Below, piece by piece: positions 36,329 through 45,949 of a stretch of DNA of 64,000 nucleotides. Position numbers and translations under genes: made by a program. Source of the stretch: an uncultured Bacteroidales bacterium (lineage in GTDB: Bacteria > Bacteroidota > Bacteroidia > Bacteroidales > UBA932); the NCBI GenBank assembly GCA_905235675.1, contig CAJONC010000001.1, positions 62,001-126,000 of the forward strand, read 5' to 3'. The first letter of the stretch is position 1. Every line of letters starts with the position of its first letter. Under the pieces are notes generated by a model, which ran no database searches, was not told where the DNA came from, and saw only the letters and a program-made list of their open reading frames with translations.

Positions 36329-39022
36329 TCAGAATGAAAGTGAGAAACCACCGGTAAACGTACGGAACAGGGGATAATCGCTCACGCCTGCGGACAGGGC
36401 TTCGGGATCGACATCCTTGATGCCGGAAATCGTGAGCAGGTTGGCTCCGCGCACGAAGAAACGCGTCACGCCGAAACGCAGCCCCGCCTCAACGCTCTGA
36501 ATCTTGAAGAAGTCGCCCCTGCGCACCCAGAAATCGGAAACCCTGAAGTTGTTCTCGGACTTCTGGTACGAAATTCTCGGATAAGCTCCTCCGAGATTGT
36601 CGCGCACGAAGGCGGAATAGTTGCCGTCGCCCCAGCCGTTCCAGAACCACTCGTTGCTCAGTACCGAATCGAAGAATGCCTTTCCGGTTCCCACAATCGT
36701 GAAGTCGAAGCGCCTGTAGGCAAGATTGAAGTTCAGGGCATAGCGCAGCAGCGGGGAGCTGTTGCCTATGACATGTACGTCATGGCTGTCAATCACATTG
36801 TCGCCGTTGTAATCGCGGTACTTGAGGTCGCCCGGATAAACCTGGGGGTCGAAACTCTGCAGGGGCGAGGCTGCGATGTCGGCGTCGGACTCGAACTTGC
36901 CTATGCATTCCTGCCCCCAGATGCTTCCCGTCCTCTTTCCTGAACGGTTCTGCCATTCGTCGGAATAAATCTCGTTGACCTTACCGTAACGCGCCACCGA
37001 CACGGTGGCGAAACCGCCTACGCTGTATTTCAGCTTTCCCACAGTTCCCGACCACATGGCATTGAAGTCCACGCCGTCGTAAATGTTGGAATTGTAGTTG
37101 TCGTAGATTGCTCCGGGGCCGTAGAAGGAAGGCTGCACGCTGGAAATGTCCACCACTATGCCGTCCTGCAGAACATGGTAGTAGGTAATTCCGGCAGTGA
37201 AGTTCTTCCCTATGCTGAAGTCGGCTCCGGCCTCGATCTCCTTGTTCTTTTCCCAGCCGAGGTCATCGTTTTCATAGCGCGACAAGGTCGTGTAATAAGC
37301 GTTTATGGAAGAAGTGCTGCCGAACCACTGTCCCGCGGAATAAGGGCCGTAGGTGAAGGCGCTGCTCTTGGTGTACTTGCTCTGCCAGTAGTACTGGCCG
37401 CCGTAAGGCTCATATCCGAGTATGCCGGCCTGCGCACGGAGTTTCACCTGGTCGAGGGGGCGGTACGATACCCCGAGGCTCGGGAAGAATTCGTAACGGT
37501 ATCCCTTCTTGCGGGCCGAGGTGCCGGCATAATTTACCACTCCCTCAATCCTGAACTTGCCGGCATGGCTCCATCCGAAATCGAGTATGCCGCTCTGCTG
37601 CTGGTGGTAGCCTCCTTCGATGGAGTAGGCAAGCTTGGACCAGTGATATGTCAGTGAAGCGTTCACCCTGTTTACACCGAAATACCTGTCGAATACGAAA
37701 CGCTGGTTTATCTCCATTCCCTGAAGATATCCCGCGAGGAACTGCGACTTGTCGGTGGCGGAAATGCCGGTATGGGAACTTGGCGAACGGGTGTCGGAAA
37801 CCGGATCGTAGATATATCCCATATAATCCTCTTCCATACCTATTCTGGTGGAATAGTAGAGGTTAAGTCCGAAACGCGTTTCGCTGCGCAGGCCGGGGAC
37901 GAGCCCCGAAAGGTCGTAGTGCAGGGTTGCGTCGGTCAGGCCGGTACGGCCGGTTTCGGTGTAGAAACCGCTGTCGTAGAGGGTTGCATAGGGGTTGTTC
38001 GGATAGCGGGCCGAAACCGTCCAGTTGTATTCCCCCGTATCGGCATCCCTGTCGAGATAGAGGGGATATGCCGTCTGCGGCACGCTGTGTATAAGGCTCA
38101 TGAACTGGGGGAATTCGTAAGGATTGCTCGTTCCCGTCCCCGACAGCGGAGTGCGGCGCAAAGTGTAGATGGCGATGAAGTTCACTTCTGCACGCAGGCG
38201 GTGGTTCAGCCTCACGTCTATCGACATGTCAGCGTTGAAGCGGTTGAAATCCGAAACCGGCCCCATGGCATAGATGTCGCTGTGGTTGCCCCAGCCTATG
38301 TGCGAACTATAGGAGACATTGTTTCCGCCGCCGCGCACGAGGAAGCCCGCCTTGGTGATGTTCCTCGTATTGTGAAGCATCAGTCCCTGCCAGTCGACGG
38401 CGGGATAGTTCAGGTCGAAAAGATCCCCGTTGCCGAAAGCCTCGACAGCCTTGTCGTCGTAAAGCCTTGGATACCCTGCCGCAATGCGGGCGGCATTGTT
38501 CAGGCGGGCGTAATCCACCGCACCGAGCCATTCCGGCATCCTGTCCACCACGTCCACGCCTTTCTCCACGTTGAACTTGATCTCGCGCCCTTTGGGAAGG
38601 CCCCTGACCGTACGGATATAAACCGCACCGCGGGATGCTTCAGGGCCGAAACGGGCCTTGTCCACAATGTCGGAGATAACGGTTACGGATTCTATGTCCT
38701 CGGGGTCGAGCTGGAACTGCTCGGGCTCCGAAAGGACTATCCCGTCAATGATGTATTTTGCACCTGCGAATCCGCGTATGTTGAGGCTGCAGTTCTGGGT
38801 ATGGTAGCGGACTCCTGTGGCTCCCGTATTCTCCGTAACCCACAGGCCCGGAATCACTCCCGTGAAACTGTTCATCAGATCCAGGGTAGGATAAGACTGC
38901 AGCACGGAATTGCCCTGTGTGCTGGAACTGCCAGTATAGAGCCCGTCCCAGGTATTCGGGAGCTGGGCGTAGGCCGCCGTGCAGGCAAGTGTCAGTAATA
39001 TGGTCAGATATTTGTTTTTCAT
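36329..39022 (-). CDS. Short SusC/RagA-like TonB-dependent transporter lacking the N-terminal extension
   Basis: 897 residues. Signal peptide 1-19, then the plug domain begins almost at once (about 45-150: NIRGFAGAKYIIDGIVLSEP, IESVTVISDIVDKARFGPEASRG), followed by the 22-strand barrel ending GGFSLSF. The CarboxypepD_reg module present in most SusC proteins is absent, as is an STN domain, so it should import substrate but not signal to FecR. The outer-membrane barrel pairs with the SusD that follows 10 bases later. In the same PUL the upstream SusC is 1147 residues and carries both modules, which suggests division of labour between the two transporters. The reduced N-terminus is real, not an annotation error: the ATG and signal peptide are clear. 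Confidence 0.85.
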   Translation of the reverse strand: MKNKYLTILLTLACTAAYAQLPNTWDGLYTGSSSTQGNSVLQSYPTLDLMNSFTGVIPGLWVTENTGATGVRYHTQNCSLNIRGFAGAKYIIDGIVLSEPEQFQLDPEDIESVTVISDIVDKARFGPEASRGAVYIRTVRGLPKGREIKFNVEKGVDVVDRMPEWLGAVDYARLNNAARIAAGYPRLYDDKAVEAFGNGDLFDLNYPAVDWQGLMLHNTRNITKAGFLVRGGGNNVSYSSHIGWGNHSDIYAMGPVSDFNRFNADMSIDVRLNHRLRAEVNFIAIYTLRRTPLSGTGTSNPYEFPQFMSLIHSVPQTAYPLYLDRDADTGEYNWTVSARYPNNPYATLYDSGFYTETGRTGLTDATLHYDLSGLVPGLRSETRFGLNLYYSTRIGMEEDYMGYIYDPVSDTRSPSSHTGISATDKSQFLAGYLQGMEINQRFVFDRYFGVNRVNASLTYHWSKLAYSIEGGYHQQQSGILDFGWSHAGKFRIEGVVNYAGTSARKKGYRYEFFPSLGVSYRPLDQVKLRAQAGILGYEPYGGQYYWQSKYTKSSAFTYGPYSAGQWFGSTSSINAYYTTLSRYENDDLGWEKNKEIEAGADFSIGKNFTAGITYYHVLQDGIVVDISSVQPSFYGPGAIYDNYNSNIYDGVDFNAMWSGTVGKLKYSVGGFATVSVARYGKVNEIYSDEWQNRSGKRTGSIWGQECIGKFESDADIAASPLQSFDPQVYPGDLKYRDYNGDNVIDSHDVHVIGNSSPLLRYALNFNLAYRRFDFTIVGTGKAFFDSVLSNEWFWNGWGDGNYSAFVRDNLGGAYPRISYQKSENNFRVSDFWVRRGDFFKIQSVEAGLRFGVTRFFVRGANLLTISGIKDVDPEALSAGVSDYPLFRTFTGGFSLSF

Positions 39023-39033
39023 AATTGCTTCTC

Positions 39034-40887
39034 CTACCAGCTGGGGTTGTTTTCAAATACGCTGAACTTGTTGGCTTCCTCCGCGGGGAGATAGAAATAA
39101 TACATCTCGTCCTTCCATGTGCTCTGGCGGTCGGCCGAGAGAGGAGTGCGGATGAAGTTCCTTCCTACAGGATGCTCGGCGCTCACAGGGCAGGACTCGA
39201 TGTACATCCCGTACAGGGTCTGCTTCATCCTCTGCGGAGCCACCTTCCAGCGGCGTTCGTCCAGGTAATAGTGATTCCCTTCGTCCATGAATTCTATGGT
39301 GCGTTCGTTGTAGATGCGCTCGCGGAACAATTCCTTGGATGTGGTGTAACGCGCCTGCACCTCGGGCATCAGTGCCCTTTCGCGTATTATGTTCACCGCC
39401 TCCAGCGCCGTAATCTGTCCGGGAACGGCTCCGTTGGGGCCCCAGGCCTCGTTTGCCGCCTCCGCATAATTCAGATAGAGCTCCGCCAGGCGGAAAAGAG
39501 GATCAGTGACATAGAATTTGGTGGAAGTATATTTGCCGTCCCAGAATTTGCGGCTGTAGTAGCCGGTGTTGGTCACGCCCATTCCGGTCTGGGATCCCCA
39601 GGTGTAGCCGAAATAGCGCGACTTGCCGCTGAGCGTCGTGGGAGGCCATGTACCTGTGTTGGGATCGTAGTGTATATTTATCACGGAAGCACCGTCGGAA
39701 GATGCTCCGTCGTAAATCACAAGCTTGTAGAAACGGGGATCGCGGTTCTCATAGGGATTCTGCTCGTTGTAATGTCCCAGTTTTGCCGCGGCTTCGCGGT
39801 CGGCCTCGGTGTTGAGCGGGTCTCCCCATGCAGTCTCGTACATGTCGATTGCATTCTGTGTGGGGCAGACGGCTCCTCCGTTCTTGTTGTTGGTGATGGG
39901 ATAGGAGTTGTAGCTGACTATGAAGTCGTGTGCGTCGGTGAGCGATCCGGCATCCCAGGCCCAAAGCTGTTCGTTGGTATATTTCACATACTTCCAGTTG
40001 TTTTCCCATTCTTCAAAAGGAAGGAGATAGAAGCCGTGCTCGAGGGCCACGTCCAGTGCAAAGGAAGATGCTTCTGCGGCAGCCACCCATGCACTCGTGT
40101 CTCCTTCGGGATTGCTCAGGGGACTGGCCGCGAAGAGAAGGGCGCGGGAACGGAGGGCGAGGGCTGCGATGCCGGCAGCGTGGTTCATTTCGCTGTGCAG
40201 CAGGTTTCCGGCCTCTCCCGGCATGGGATCGCGGCGTACGAGTCCGGCCTTCTCGAAGTAGGTATAGGCGGTATATGCGTCTTCCGCCGCCCTTTCGTAG
40301 GTCTCGCGGGAGCTGAGGCGCGGAAGGTCGAAACTGTCGTCGCCTGAGAGGGAATGGTCGATGTAGGGCATGCCCCCGAAATAATTGCAGAGGGTGAAAT
40401 GCGCCAGCGCCCTCAGAAAGTAAGCCTGGGCGAGCAGGTCATACTTGTCTTCGTCGGACACCCCGACCAGCCGGTCTATATTCTCTATGCAGCGGTTGGC
40501 CGTCCGGTTCACTATCCACATGGTGGCGAAGATGGGAGCCTTGCCGTTGATGAAGATGCTGGCGTTGTCGTCGCCGCAGAGCCCGCCCTTCATCACATGG
40601 GAACGCAGCGGGCGTCCGGAATCCGAGATGTCGGTGATGGTATTGAAGGTGAAGCGGTTGGTGGTGCAGTTGAGCCCTATGGGCGCATAAGCCCTGAAGA
40701 GGTTCCCTGCGACCTGGAAGTCCAGCTGCGTACCTCCGTGGTAAGTGCTGAAGAGGTAATTCTTGAAGTTGTTGTAGTTGCTGAAAACCTCATCCTCGGT
40801 CATTCCCAGTTCGGGCGAGATATCAAGATAGCTGCACGAAGCGAGGCAGAATACGGACAATATTGCTATATATAACTTTTTCATCAT
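39034..40887 (-). CDS. SusD/RagB-family nutrient-binding lipoprotein (first pair)
   Basis: 617 residues. Lipobox LASC gives a lipid anchor at about Cys18. TPR-like helices with YDLLAQAYFLRALAHFTLCNYFGGMPYIDH and the C-terminal RERIYNERTIEFMDEGNHYYLDERRW block are SusD/RagB hallmarks. It binds glycan on the cell surface as lid of its SusC. The start ATG overlaps the susC stop (ATGA; a second ATG follows directly), showing translational coupling of the pair. It is 11 bases ahead of the second susC, so both pairs lie on one transcript. Confidence 0.9.
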   Translation of the reverse strand: MMKKLYIAILSVFCLASCSYLDISPELGMTEDEVFSNYNNFKNYLFSTYHGGTQLDFQVAGNLFRAYAPIGLNCTTNRFTFNTITDISDSGRPLRSHVMKGGLCGDDNASIFINGKAPIFATMWIVNRTANRCIENIDRLVGVSDEDKYDLLAQAYFLRALAHFTLCNYFGGMPYIDHSLSGDDSFDLPRLSSRETYERAAEDAYTAYTYFEKAGLVRRDPMPGEAGNLLHSEMNHAAGIAALALRSRALLFAASPLSNPEGDTSAWVAAAEASSFALDVALEHGFYLLPFEEWENNWKYVKYTNEQLWAWDAGSLTDAHDFIVSYNSYPITNNKNGGAVCPTQNAIDMYETAWGDPLNTEADREAAAKLGHYNEQNPYENRDPRFYKLVIYDGASSDGASVINIHYDPNTGTWPPTTLSGKSRYFGYTWGSQTGMGVTNTGYYSRKFWDGKYTSTKFYVTDPLFRLAELYLNYAEAANEAWGPNGAVPGQITALEAVNIIRERALMPEVQARYTTSKELFRERIYNERTIEFMDEGNHYYLDERRWKVAPQRMKQTLYGMYIESCPVSAEHPVGRNFIRTPLSADRQSTWKDEMYYFYLPAEEANKFSVFENNPSW

Positions 40888-43800
40888 ATTCCGAGTTTTA
40901 AACCGAACTGAACGGTACGCATCAGGGGATAGGTACCGGAAACGAATGACGACGCCTCGGGATTGCCTTCGATCAGCGAGGTGAAATAGAAGAGGTTGTT
41001 AGCATTCACATACACGTTCAGGCTCTTGATGCCGAGCGTTGCGTTGAGCTTCCTGGAATCGAAGGTATAGCCCAGGCGCAGGTCGCGCAGGTTGATGTAG
41101 TCCGATCTTCTCCAGGTACGTCCCACGAGCCCCATGTCAGCGGTTTCGGCGGAGGTGATGCCCGCCCAGGTATACATGGGATGGCCGGAGGCGCCGCGGA
41201 AGACCATGGTGGCATGCGTCGCGTCAGGATTGTCGGGACGCCAGTAGTCGCGCTGCGACTGGCTGAGACGGATTTCACTCTTGGTGAAGTCCATTTCGTA
41301 GGCTCCGTTGAAATTCACCCACTTGTCGATGTTGCCGTAGAAGAGGAAACTGAAATCGAACCTCTTCCAGGTAAATCCTCCGCCGAAGGAGAAGAGCGTG
41401 GAAGGATAGCGGCTGCCGTGCACGGCGTGCATGTCGTTGGTGTCGATGCGGCCGTCGGCACAGTAGTCGAGGTATTTGTAGGCACCAACGGGGATGAGAT
41501 CCCAGCTGGAAGTATAGCCTATGTAATTATGTATGTCGTCCACCGAAGTGAAGTAGCCGCTGTCCACCAGGGTTTCTCCATAAGACTGGCCGGCATGGGG
41601 TTTCCCCGCCTCCTTCTGGTATTCGGGAGTGTAGGGTGCGTCGGCCTTTTCGATGATACGGTTTTCGTTGAAGGAAAACATTGCATCGATGTGATACCTG
41701 AATCCGTTGGAAAGCTTGTCCGTCCAATGCATTTCGGTCTCGAATCCGTGCTTCTTCATCGAACCGCGGTTGACCTCCTTGGATCCGGTTCCCACAAGCA
41801 GGGTAATCACCGGGGACACGAGCATTCCGCTGCGGTACTCGTCGAAGAGATCCACCTCCATGGTCAGCCTGTTCTTCATCCAGCCCATCTCTATGCCGAG
41901 GTCGCGCTTGCGGGCGGTCTCCCAGCGGGCATTGTCATTGGCGGATTCGGATTCGTAGATATAACCCGTGGAGGTGCTGTTGAAGGTACTGAAGTACAGC
42001 CAGCGGGAATCGGTATTGTCACTTCCCACAAGGCCGTCGGAGTAACGTATCTTCATCTTGCTCCACCAGGGCATCGCATCCTTCCAGAACTTTTCGTTGG
42101 AAAGCACGTATCCCACTGCGACCGAAGGGAATAAGCCGAAACGGTTGGAGGGGGCGAACTGCTCGCTGCCGGTGTAGCCCACGTTGCCTTCGAGCAGGTA
42201 CTTGTGCTTGTAATCGTAGGTCAGCCTTCCAACAAGGCCTTCATTATGGTAAGGGAATGCTACCCTGGACACATACTCTTTCTGCTGGAAGAGCGCAAGG
42301 GCGGTGACGTGGTGGTTGTTCCAGGACTGGTTGTAGTTCAGCGAAGTCTCCCAGTACAAGGTATAATTATAATTGGTAACGCTCCCCTGCGTCGCGGAAT
42401 ACGGAGGTTCCTCTATCACTATAGTGGTGCTCTGGCTGGGCACCCAGGGATTTCCTATGCCGGTGTCGACGGCGTCCCAGTCCAGGGCGAAGGCGGAGAG
42501 GGAGTTGCTGACCGACTCCGAAAGCCTCCTCATATAGGTACTGAATGAGAACTTGCCCTTCAGGGAAAGGCCCGGAACCAGTTTGTCGAGCTTCTGGGTA
42601 AGCAGGAAGTCGGTGAACAGGCGGGATTCCGTATACTGGTTGTATGTTGCAAGGGAAAGGTTGTTGTAAGGATTGCCGTAGGTCGACTGGAAGAATGCGG
42701 CATTTACCCTTCTCAGGCTCGAAGCGTCCGGATAGTCCGGATCGGGAATTTCGTCCAGCACCCACGCGGGATAGTATGCGGGGAAGGCTATCGTGGATGT
42801 GGAATACATTGCCGATATAGGGCTGGAAGGGCTCTGCTGCACTCCGAGCGAACCGCCGAACTTGAAGGTCAGTATGGTCGACTTGGTAATGTCGAAGTCG
42901 AGGTTGGCCCTGTAGTTGATGCGGTCGTAGGAATATTTTGCCCCGTCCTTGAATTCTTTGAAAATGGAACCCTCATTCTTGTAACCCAGTGAGAAGAAAT
43001 ACTTTACCATATCGGTTCCGCCGGAGAAATTCCAGTTGGCGGAAGTTTCGGGAGAGCATTTCTTCAGCAGCAGCCTGTACCAGTCGACATCCGGATACCT
43101 GATGGCATTGAGTTCGGATGAAGGATTGCGGTATTGCTCGAGGGCGGCGTCTGAATAGAGGGCGGAGAACTGTCCGTTGTTCTTCAGCGCAACATTGAAG
43201 GCCTGTGCGGTCTCATAAGCGCCTATATGCTCAGGTATTCCGGTAGGGAAATTGAAGCTCTGCGAAAGGGTGAACTTCATGTTGGGCTTGCCCTTCTCGC
43301 CCTGGCGGGTAGTCACCAGGATGACGCCGTTTGCGCCCTTGGCGCCGAACACTGCGGTGGCGGATGCATCCTTGAGTACCGACAGCGAAGCGATTTCGTT
43401 GGGATCCAGGTCGGAGAATTCCCTCTCCACGCCATCCACCATCACGAGGGGTGCACTGCCGTTCCAGGACGACACGCCCCTGACGAGAATAGTGGCGTCG
43501 TCGGAACCCGGCATACCGGAATTCTGCATTGTAAGCACGCCCGAAAGCTTTCCGGCGATGGCCTGAGTCACATTCGACTGTCCGGCACCCACTATGGCGT
43601 CGTTGTCTATCTGAACGACGGCACCCACAACGCTCTCCTTGCGCTGGGTACCGTAGCCCACCACGACAGAAGCCTCCAGCACGAGGTCGTCGGCCTTCAT
43701 CACCACGTCGATGCGCCTGCGCCCTTTTACGTTCTCGCGCACATTGGCATAGCCCAGGGCTTCGAACGAAAGTATGTCCCCGGGGGCAACTTCAATTTCA

Positions 43801-44327
43801 TAACGGCCGTCCAGATCGGTCACCACGCCGGTTCCTGAACTGACTGCAAGCACTCCGGCATTTATCACGGGATTCCCGTCCGGCTCGGTCACTACACCGC
43901 TGACCCGTATTTTACGGGATACGGAAGACAGCGGATCGATGTTCTCCTTTACAGGCTCCTCCGGCACTGCCTCCTCATTCTTTTTCTCCTGCCTGGCCGC
44001 AGGGATTTCCGCGGGCATCAGCACTACCATGCTGCCGTTGATTCTCCAGTCGATTCCGCTGGACGGGCCGAATACCTCCGCCAGTATCTCATCCATTCCG
44101 GCACCGCTTTTCGCCACCTGGACTTTTTCAAGTTTCCTGTCTCCTATAGCCTTGCTGAAAGAGAACAGCTGGCCGGTCTGCTCAGTTATCTGCCCTGTCA
44201 CCTCCGCCACCGTCACATTGGCGGCGTCGATGCTGACATCATAACGCTGCTGCGACCATGCACACAGGGTGCCGCCCGAAAAGAGCAGCACTGCGAGCAC
44301 CACAGCCCTGATTTTCGCAATATTCAT
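40884..44327 (-). CDS. SusC-family TonB-dependent transporter with STN signalling domain
   Basis: 1147 residues. Signal peptide 1-25, STN domain about 28-105 (VSIDAANVTVAEVTGQIT, FSFSKAIG, WRINGSMVVLMP), a linker rich in Glu/Lys, CarboxypepD_reg domain 140-212 (VSGVVTEPDGNPVINAGV), the TonB-box-like VVVGYGTQ at 221-228, plug 230-345, and a barrel ending TYPLMRTVQFGLKLGI. It imports oligosaccharides across the outer membrane using TonB energy. The STN domain reaches into the periplasm to contact the FecR anti-sigma encoded just upstream, so this transporter probably also senses the substrate. Its start overlaps the FecR stop by one base. Confidence 0.93.
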   Translation of the reverse strand: MNIAKIRAVVLAVLLFSGGTLCAWSQQRYDVSIDAANVTVAEVTGQITEQTGQLFSFSKAIGDRKLEKVQVAKSGAGMDEILAEVFGPSSGIDWRINGSMVVLMPAEIPAARQEKKNEEAVPEEPVKENIDPLSSVSRKIRVSGVVTEPDGNPVINAGVLAVSSGTGVVTDLDGRYEIEVAPGDILSFEALGYANVRENVKGRRRIDVVMKADDLVLEASVVVGYGTQRKESVVGAVVQIDNDAIVGAGQSNVTQAIAGKLSGVLTMQNSGMPGSDDATILVRGVSSWNGSAPLVMVDGVEREFSDLDPNEIASLSVLKDASATAVFGAKGANGVILVTTRQGEKGKPNMKFTLSQSFNFPTGIPEHIGAYETAQAFNVALKNNGQFSALYSDAALEQYRNPSSELNAIRYPDVDWYRLLLKKCSPETSANWNFSGGTDMVKYFFSLGYKNEGSIFKEFKDGAKYSYDRINYRANLDFDITKSTILTFKFGGSLGVQQSPSSPISAMYSTSTIAFPAYYPAWVLDEIPDPDYPDASSLRRVNAAFFQSTYGNPYNNLSLATYNQYTESRLFTDFLLTQKLDKLVPGLSLKGKFSFSTYMRRLSESVSNSLSAFALDWDAVDTGIGNPWVPSQSTTIVIEEPPYSATQGSVTNYNYTLYWETSLNYNQSWNNHHVTALALFQQKEYVSRVAFPYHNEGLVGRLTYDYKHKYLLEGNVGYTGSEQFAPSNRFGLFPSVAVGYVLSNEKFWKDAMPWWSKMKIRYSDGLVGSDNTDSRWLYFSTFNSTSTGYIYESESANDNARWETARKRDLGIEMGWMKNRLTMEVDLFDEYRSGMLVSPVITLLVGTGSKEVNRGSMKKHGFETEMHWTDKLSNGFRYHIDAMFSFNENRIIEKADAPYTPEYQKEAGKPHAGQSYGETLVDSGYFTSVDDIHNYIGYTSSWDLIPVGAYKYLDYCADGRIDTNDMHAVHGSRYPSTLFSFGGGFTWKRFDFSFLFYGNIDKWVNFNGAYEMDFTKSEIRLSQSQRDYWRPDNPDATHATMVFRGASGHPMYTWAGITSAETADMGLVGRTWRRSDYINLRDLRLGYTFDSRKLNATLGIKSLNVYVNANNLFYFTSLIEGNPEASSFVSGTYPLMRTVQFGLKLGI

Positions 44328-45292
44328 TATTTATTATCCTGATTTACAATTTCAATCCTGCTGCCCGAAAGCACCTCGACCGTCCAGATGACATCCTCCA
44401 GGGACGCATCCTTGGGGTAATTAACAGTGTAGCGCTCGTTGACGTCGGCGCATGAACTGATTCTCAGTTCCCTGCCGAAACTCAGCGACAGGGCGGACAC
44501 AATCTCCTGGAGAGTCATGTCCTTGAGGCTTTCGACACCATAGCGCACAAGCAGGATGTTGTCCGCTGGCACTTCCGAAACCTGAAGGTAATCTTCTTCC
44601 GCCACGTACTTGGCCTGCTGCCCCGGAGTAAGGAAAATTATATTGCGCTCGCTGTTGTCGGCGAGCGAAACGGAACCTTCCACCAGCGAAACTTCAGAGT
44701 ATGTTTCGGAAGGTATGCTCCTGACATTGAACCTGGTTCCGTAAACCTTTATCCTGAGGTCGGAAGTCTTGACTATAAAGGCCTTCGACGGATCTTTGGC
44801 TACATCGAAGAAAGCCTCGCCCTTCAAGGATGCTGTTCTTCCGGATTCACCGGAACAGTAGCTGAGCGAAGTATTGCTCCCGAGCCACACCTGCGACTTG
44901 TCGGGCAGGGTTATCTGCATCGCGGAGCTGTCGGGATTGAACCAGACGTAACTGTCCGAAGGCGCGGCCTGGCCCTTGCCTAAGAAATGGCCCGCAAGCA
45001 GGATTCCGCCTACCAGCACTGCGGCAATGCCCGCCGCACAGGACAGCCATTTGCGCAAAGAACCTTTGCGTGCCTCCTGGAGATTGATTCTGCTGTCGAC
45101 GCCGGCAAAGCCGGAAAGCAGCGAGGACATGGCCTCCCCTTCTTCGGGACGCCTGACCGCATGCCACAAAGCGCTGAGTTCCGCAAGATGCCTGCGGTTC
45201 GCCTCATCCTCCCTTATCCACTCAAGAATCTGTTTTTCCTGCTCCTGCGAACATTCTCCTGCAAGATAAGAAATCAAAAGGTCATCGTTCAT
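44327..45292 (-). CDS. FecR-family anti-sigma factor
   Basis: 321 residues from ATG 45292 (MNDDLLISYLAGECS); an upstream ATG adds six residues. The N-terminal cytoplasmic helical region (1-75) should hold the sigma factor, a single TM lies about 85-102 (AAGIAAVLVGGILLAGHF), and the periplasmic FecR domain has ITLPDKSQVWLGSNTSLSY, GEAFFDVAKDPSKAFIVKT and VYGTRFNVR. The C-terminal DUF4974 region contains MTLQEIVSALSLSFG. It receives the signal from the STN domain of the adjacent SusC and releases the ECF sigma factor. Gene order sigma-fecR-susC is the standard trans-envelope relay. Spacing to the sigma gene is 55 bases. Confidence 0.93.
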   Translation of the reverse strand: MNDDLLISYLAGECSQEQEKQILEWIREDEANRRHLAELSALWHAVRRPEEGEAMSSLLSGFAGVDSRINLQEARKGSLRKWLSCAAGIAAVLVGGILLAGHFLGKGQAAPSDSYVWFNPDSSAMQITLPDKSQVWLGSNTSLSYCSGESGRTASLKGEAFFDVAKDPSKAFIVKTSDLRIKVYGTRFNVRSIPSETYSEVSLVEGSVSLADNSERNIIFLTPGQQAKYVAEEDYLQVSEVPADNILLVRYGVESLKDMTLQEIVSALSLSFGRELRISSCADVNERYTVNYPKDASLEDVIWTVEVLSGSRIEIVNQDNK

Positions 45293-45347
45293 GTTATTAC
45301 AATTTAACATTATAATAACACGCTTGCGAAGAAAACTGCCTATTTAT

Positions 45348-45944
45348 TTAATCGAAAAAATATATGGACATGAAAAGAAGCGCCGCTTTCAGGTAACCCA
45401 GCTTTTCGCGCAGAAGGCCCAGGGCCTTGAATACCTGATTGTTGACCGTAGATACGCTGAGGCCCAGCCTGTCCGCGGTTTCCTTTGCCGAAAGCGATTC
45501 GCAGTAACGCAGAATGAAAACTTCCCTGCACTTCTCGGGAAGGGAGGAGATGGCTTCGTCGACGGCCTGCCTGGACTCTTCCCCGAAAAGCCTTGCTATC
45601 ACATCGTTCCTGTCGGGGTCATAGCATACTGAAAGTTCTCTGTTTATCTGGGCGGAATACCACGAATTGTAACGGTGCCTCACCATGTTGGAACGGAGAC
45701 GGTTAAGGCTGCGGTTATATACCGAGCGCATCAGCCAGGCGTCGATATTAGTGTCCGGCCTGAGCCTGGACCTGTCAGTCCATAGATTGAGGAAGACCGT
45801 CTGCACCACGTCCTGGGCGTCGGTATTGTCGCCGATTATCAGCCCTGAATAGCTTACGAGAGACTGCCAATGAGTGTAGAACAACTCATTGAAAGCCTCC
45901 CTTTCTCCGTTATGGATTCTCTCTGAAACAGTTTCAGTGTGCAT
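45348..45944 (-). CDS. ECF-type RNA polymerase sigma factor of the PUL
   Basis: 198 residues from ATG 45944 (MHTETVSERIHNG). A frame extending to 45980 would begin inside the promoter and is rejected. Sigma-70 region 2 about 10-80 (DAQDVVQTVFLNLW, the core-binding helix) and region 4 about 125-180 (LPEKCREVFILRYCESLSAKETADRLGLSVSTVNNQV, helix-turn-helix for -35 contact). It directs RNA polymerase to the PUL when freed by FecR. An excellent Bacteroidetes promoter ends only five bases before the start codon, so its mRNA is close to leaderless. Confidence 0.93.
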   Translation of the reverse strand: MHTETVSERIHNGEREAFNELFYTHWQSLVSYSGLIIGDNTDAQDVVQTVFLNLWTDRSRLRPDTNIDAWLMRSVYNRSLNRLRSNMVRHRYNSWYSAQINRELSVCYDPDRNDVIARLFGEESRQAVDEAISSLPEKCREVFILRYCESLSAKETADRLGLSVSTVNNQVFKALGLLREKLGYLKAALLFMSIYFFD

Positions 45945-45949
45945 CTTTG

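Noticed and set aside
36319..36351. Eleven extra N-terminal codons for the second SusD
   Set aside because: They overlap the end of the SusC gene and precede a clear lipoprotein signal that begins at ATG 36318.
39025..40347. A 440-codon plus-strand frame across a SusD gene, and similar long antisense frames at 26156-27769 and 37772-38998
   Set aside because: They mirror well-supported SusD, oxidoreductase and SusC genes, lack start context and have no family motifs.
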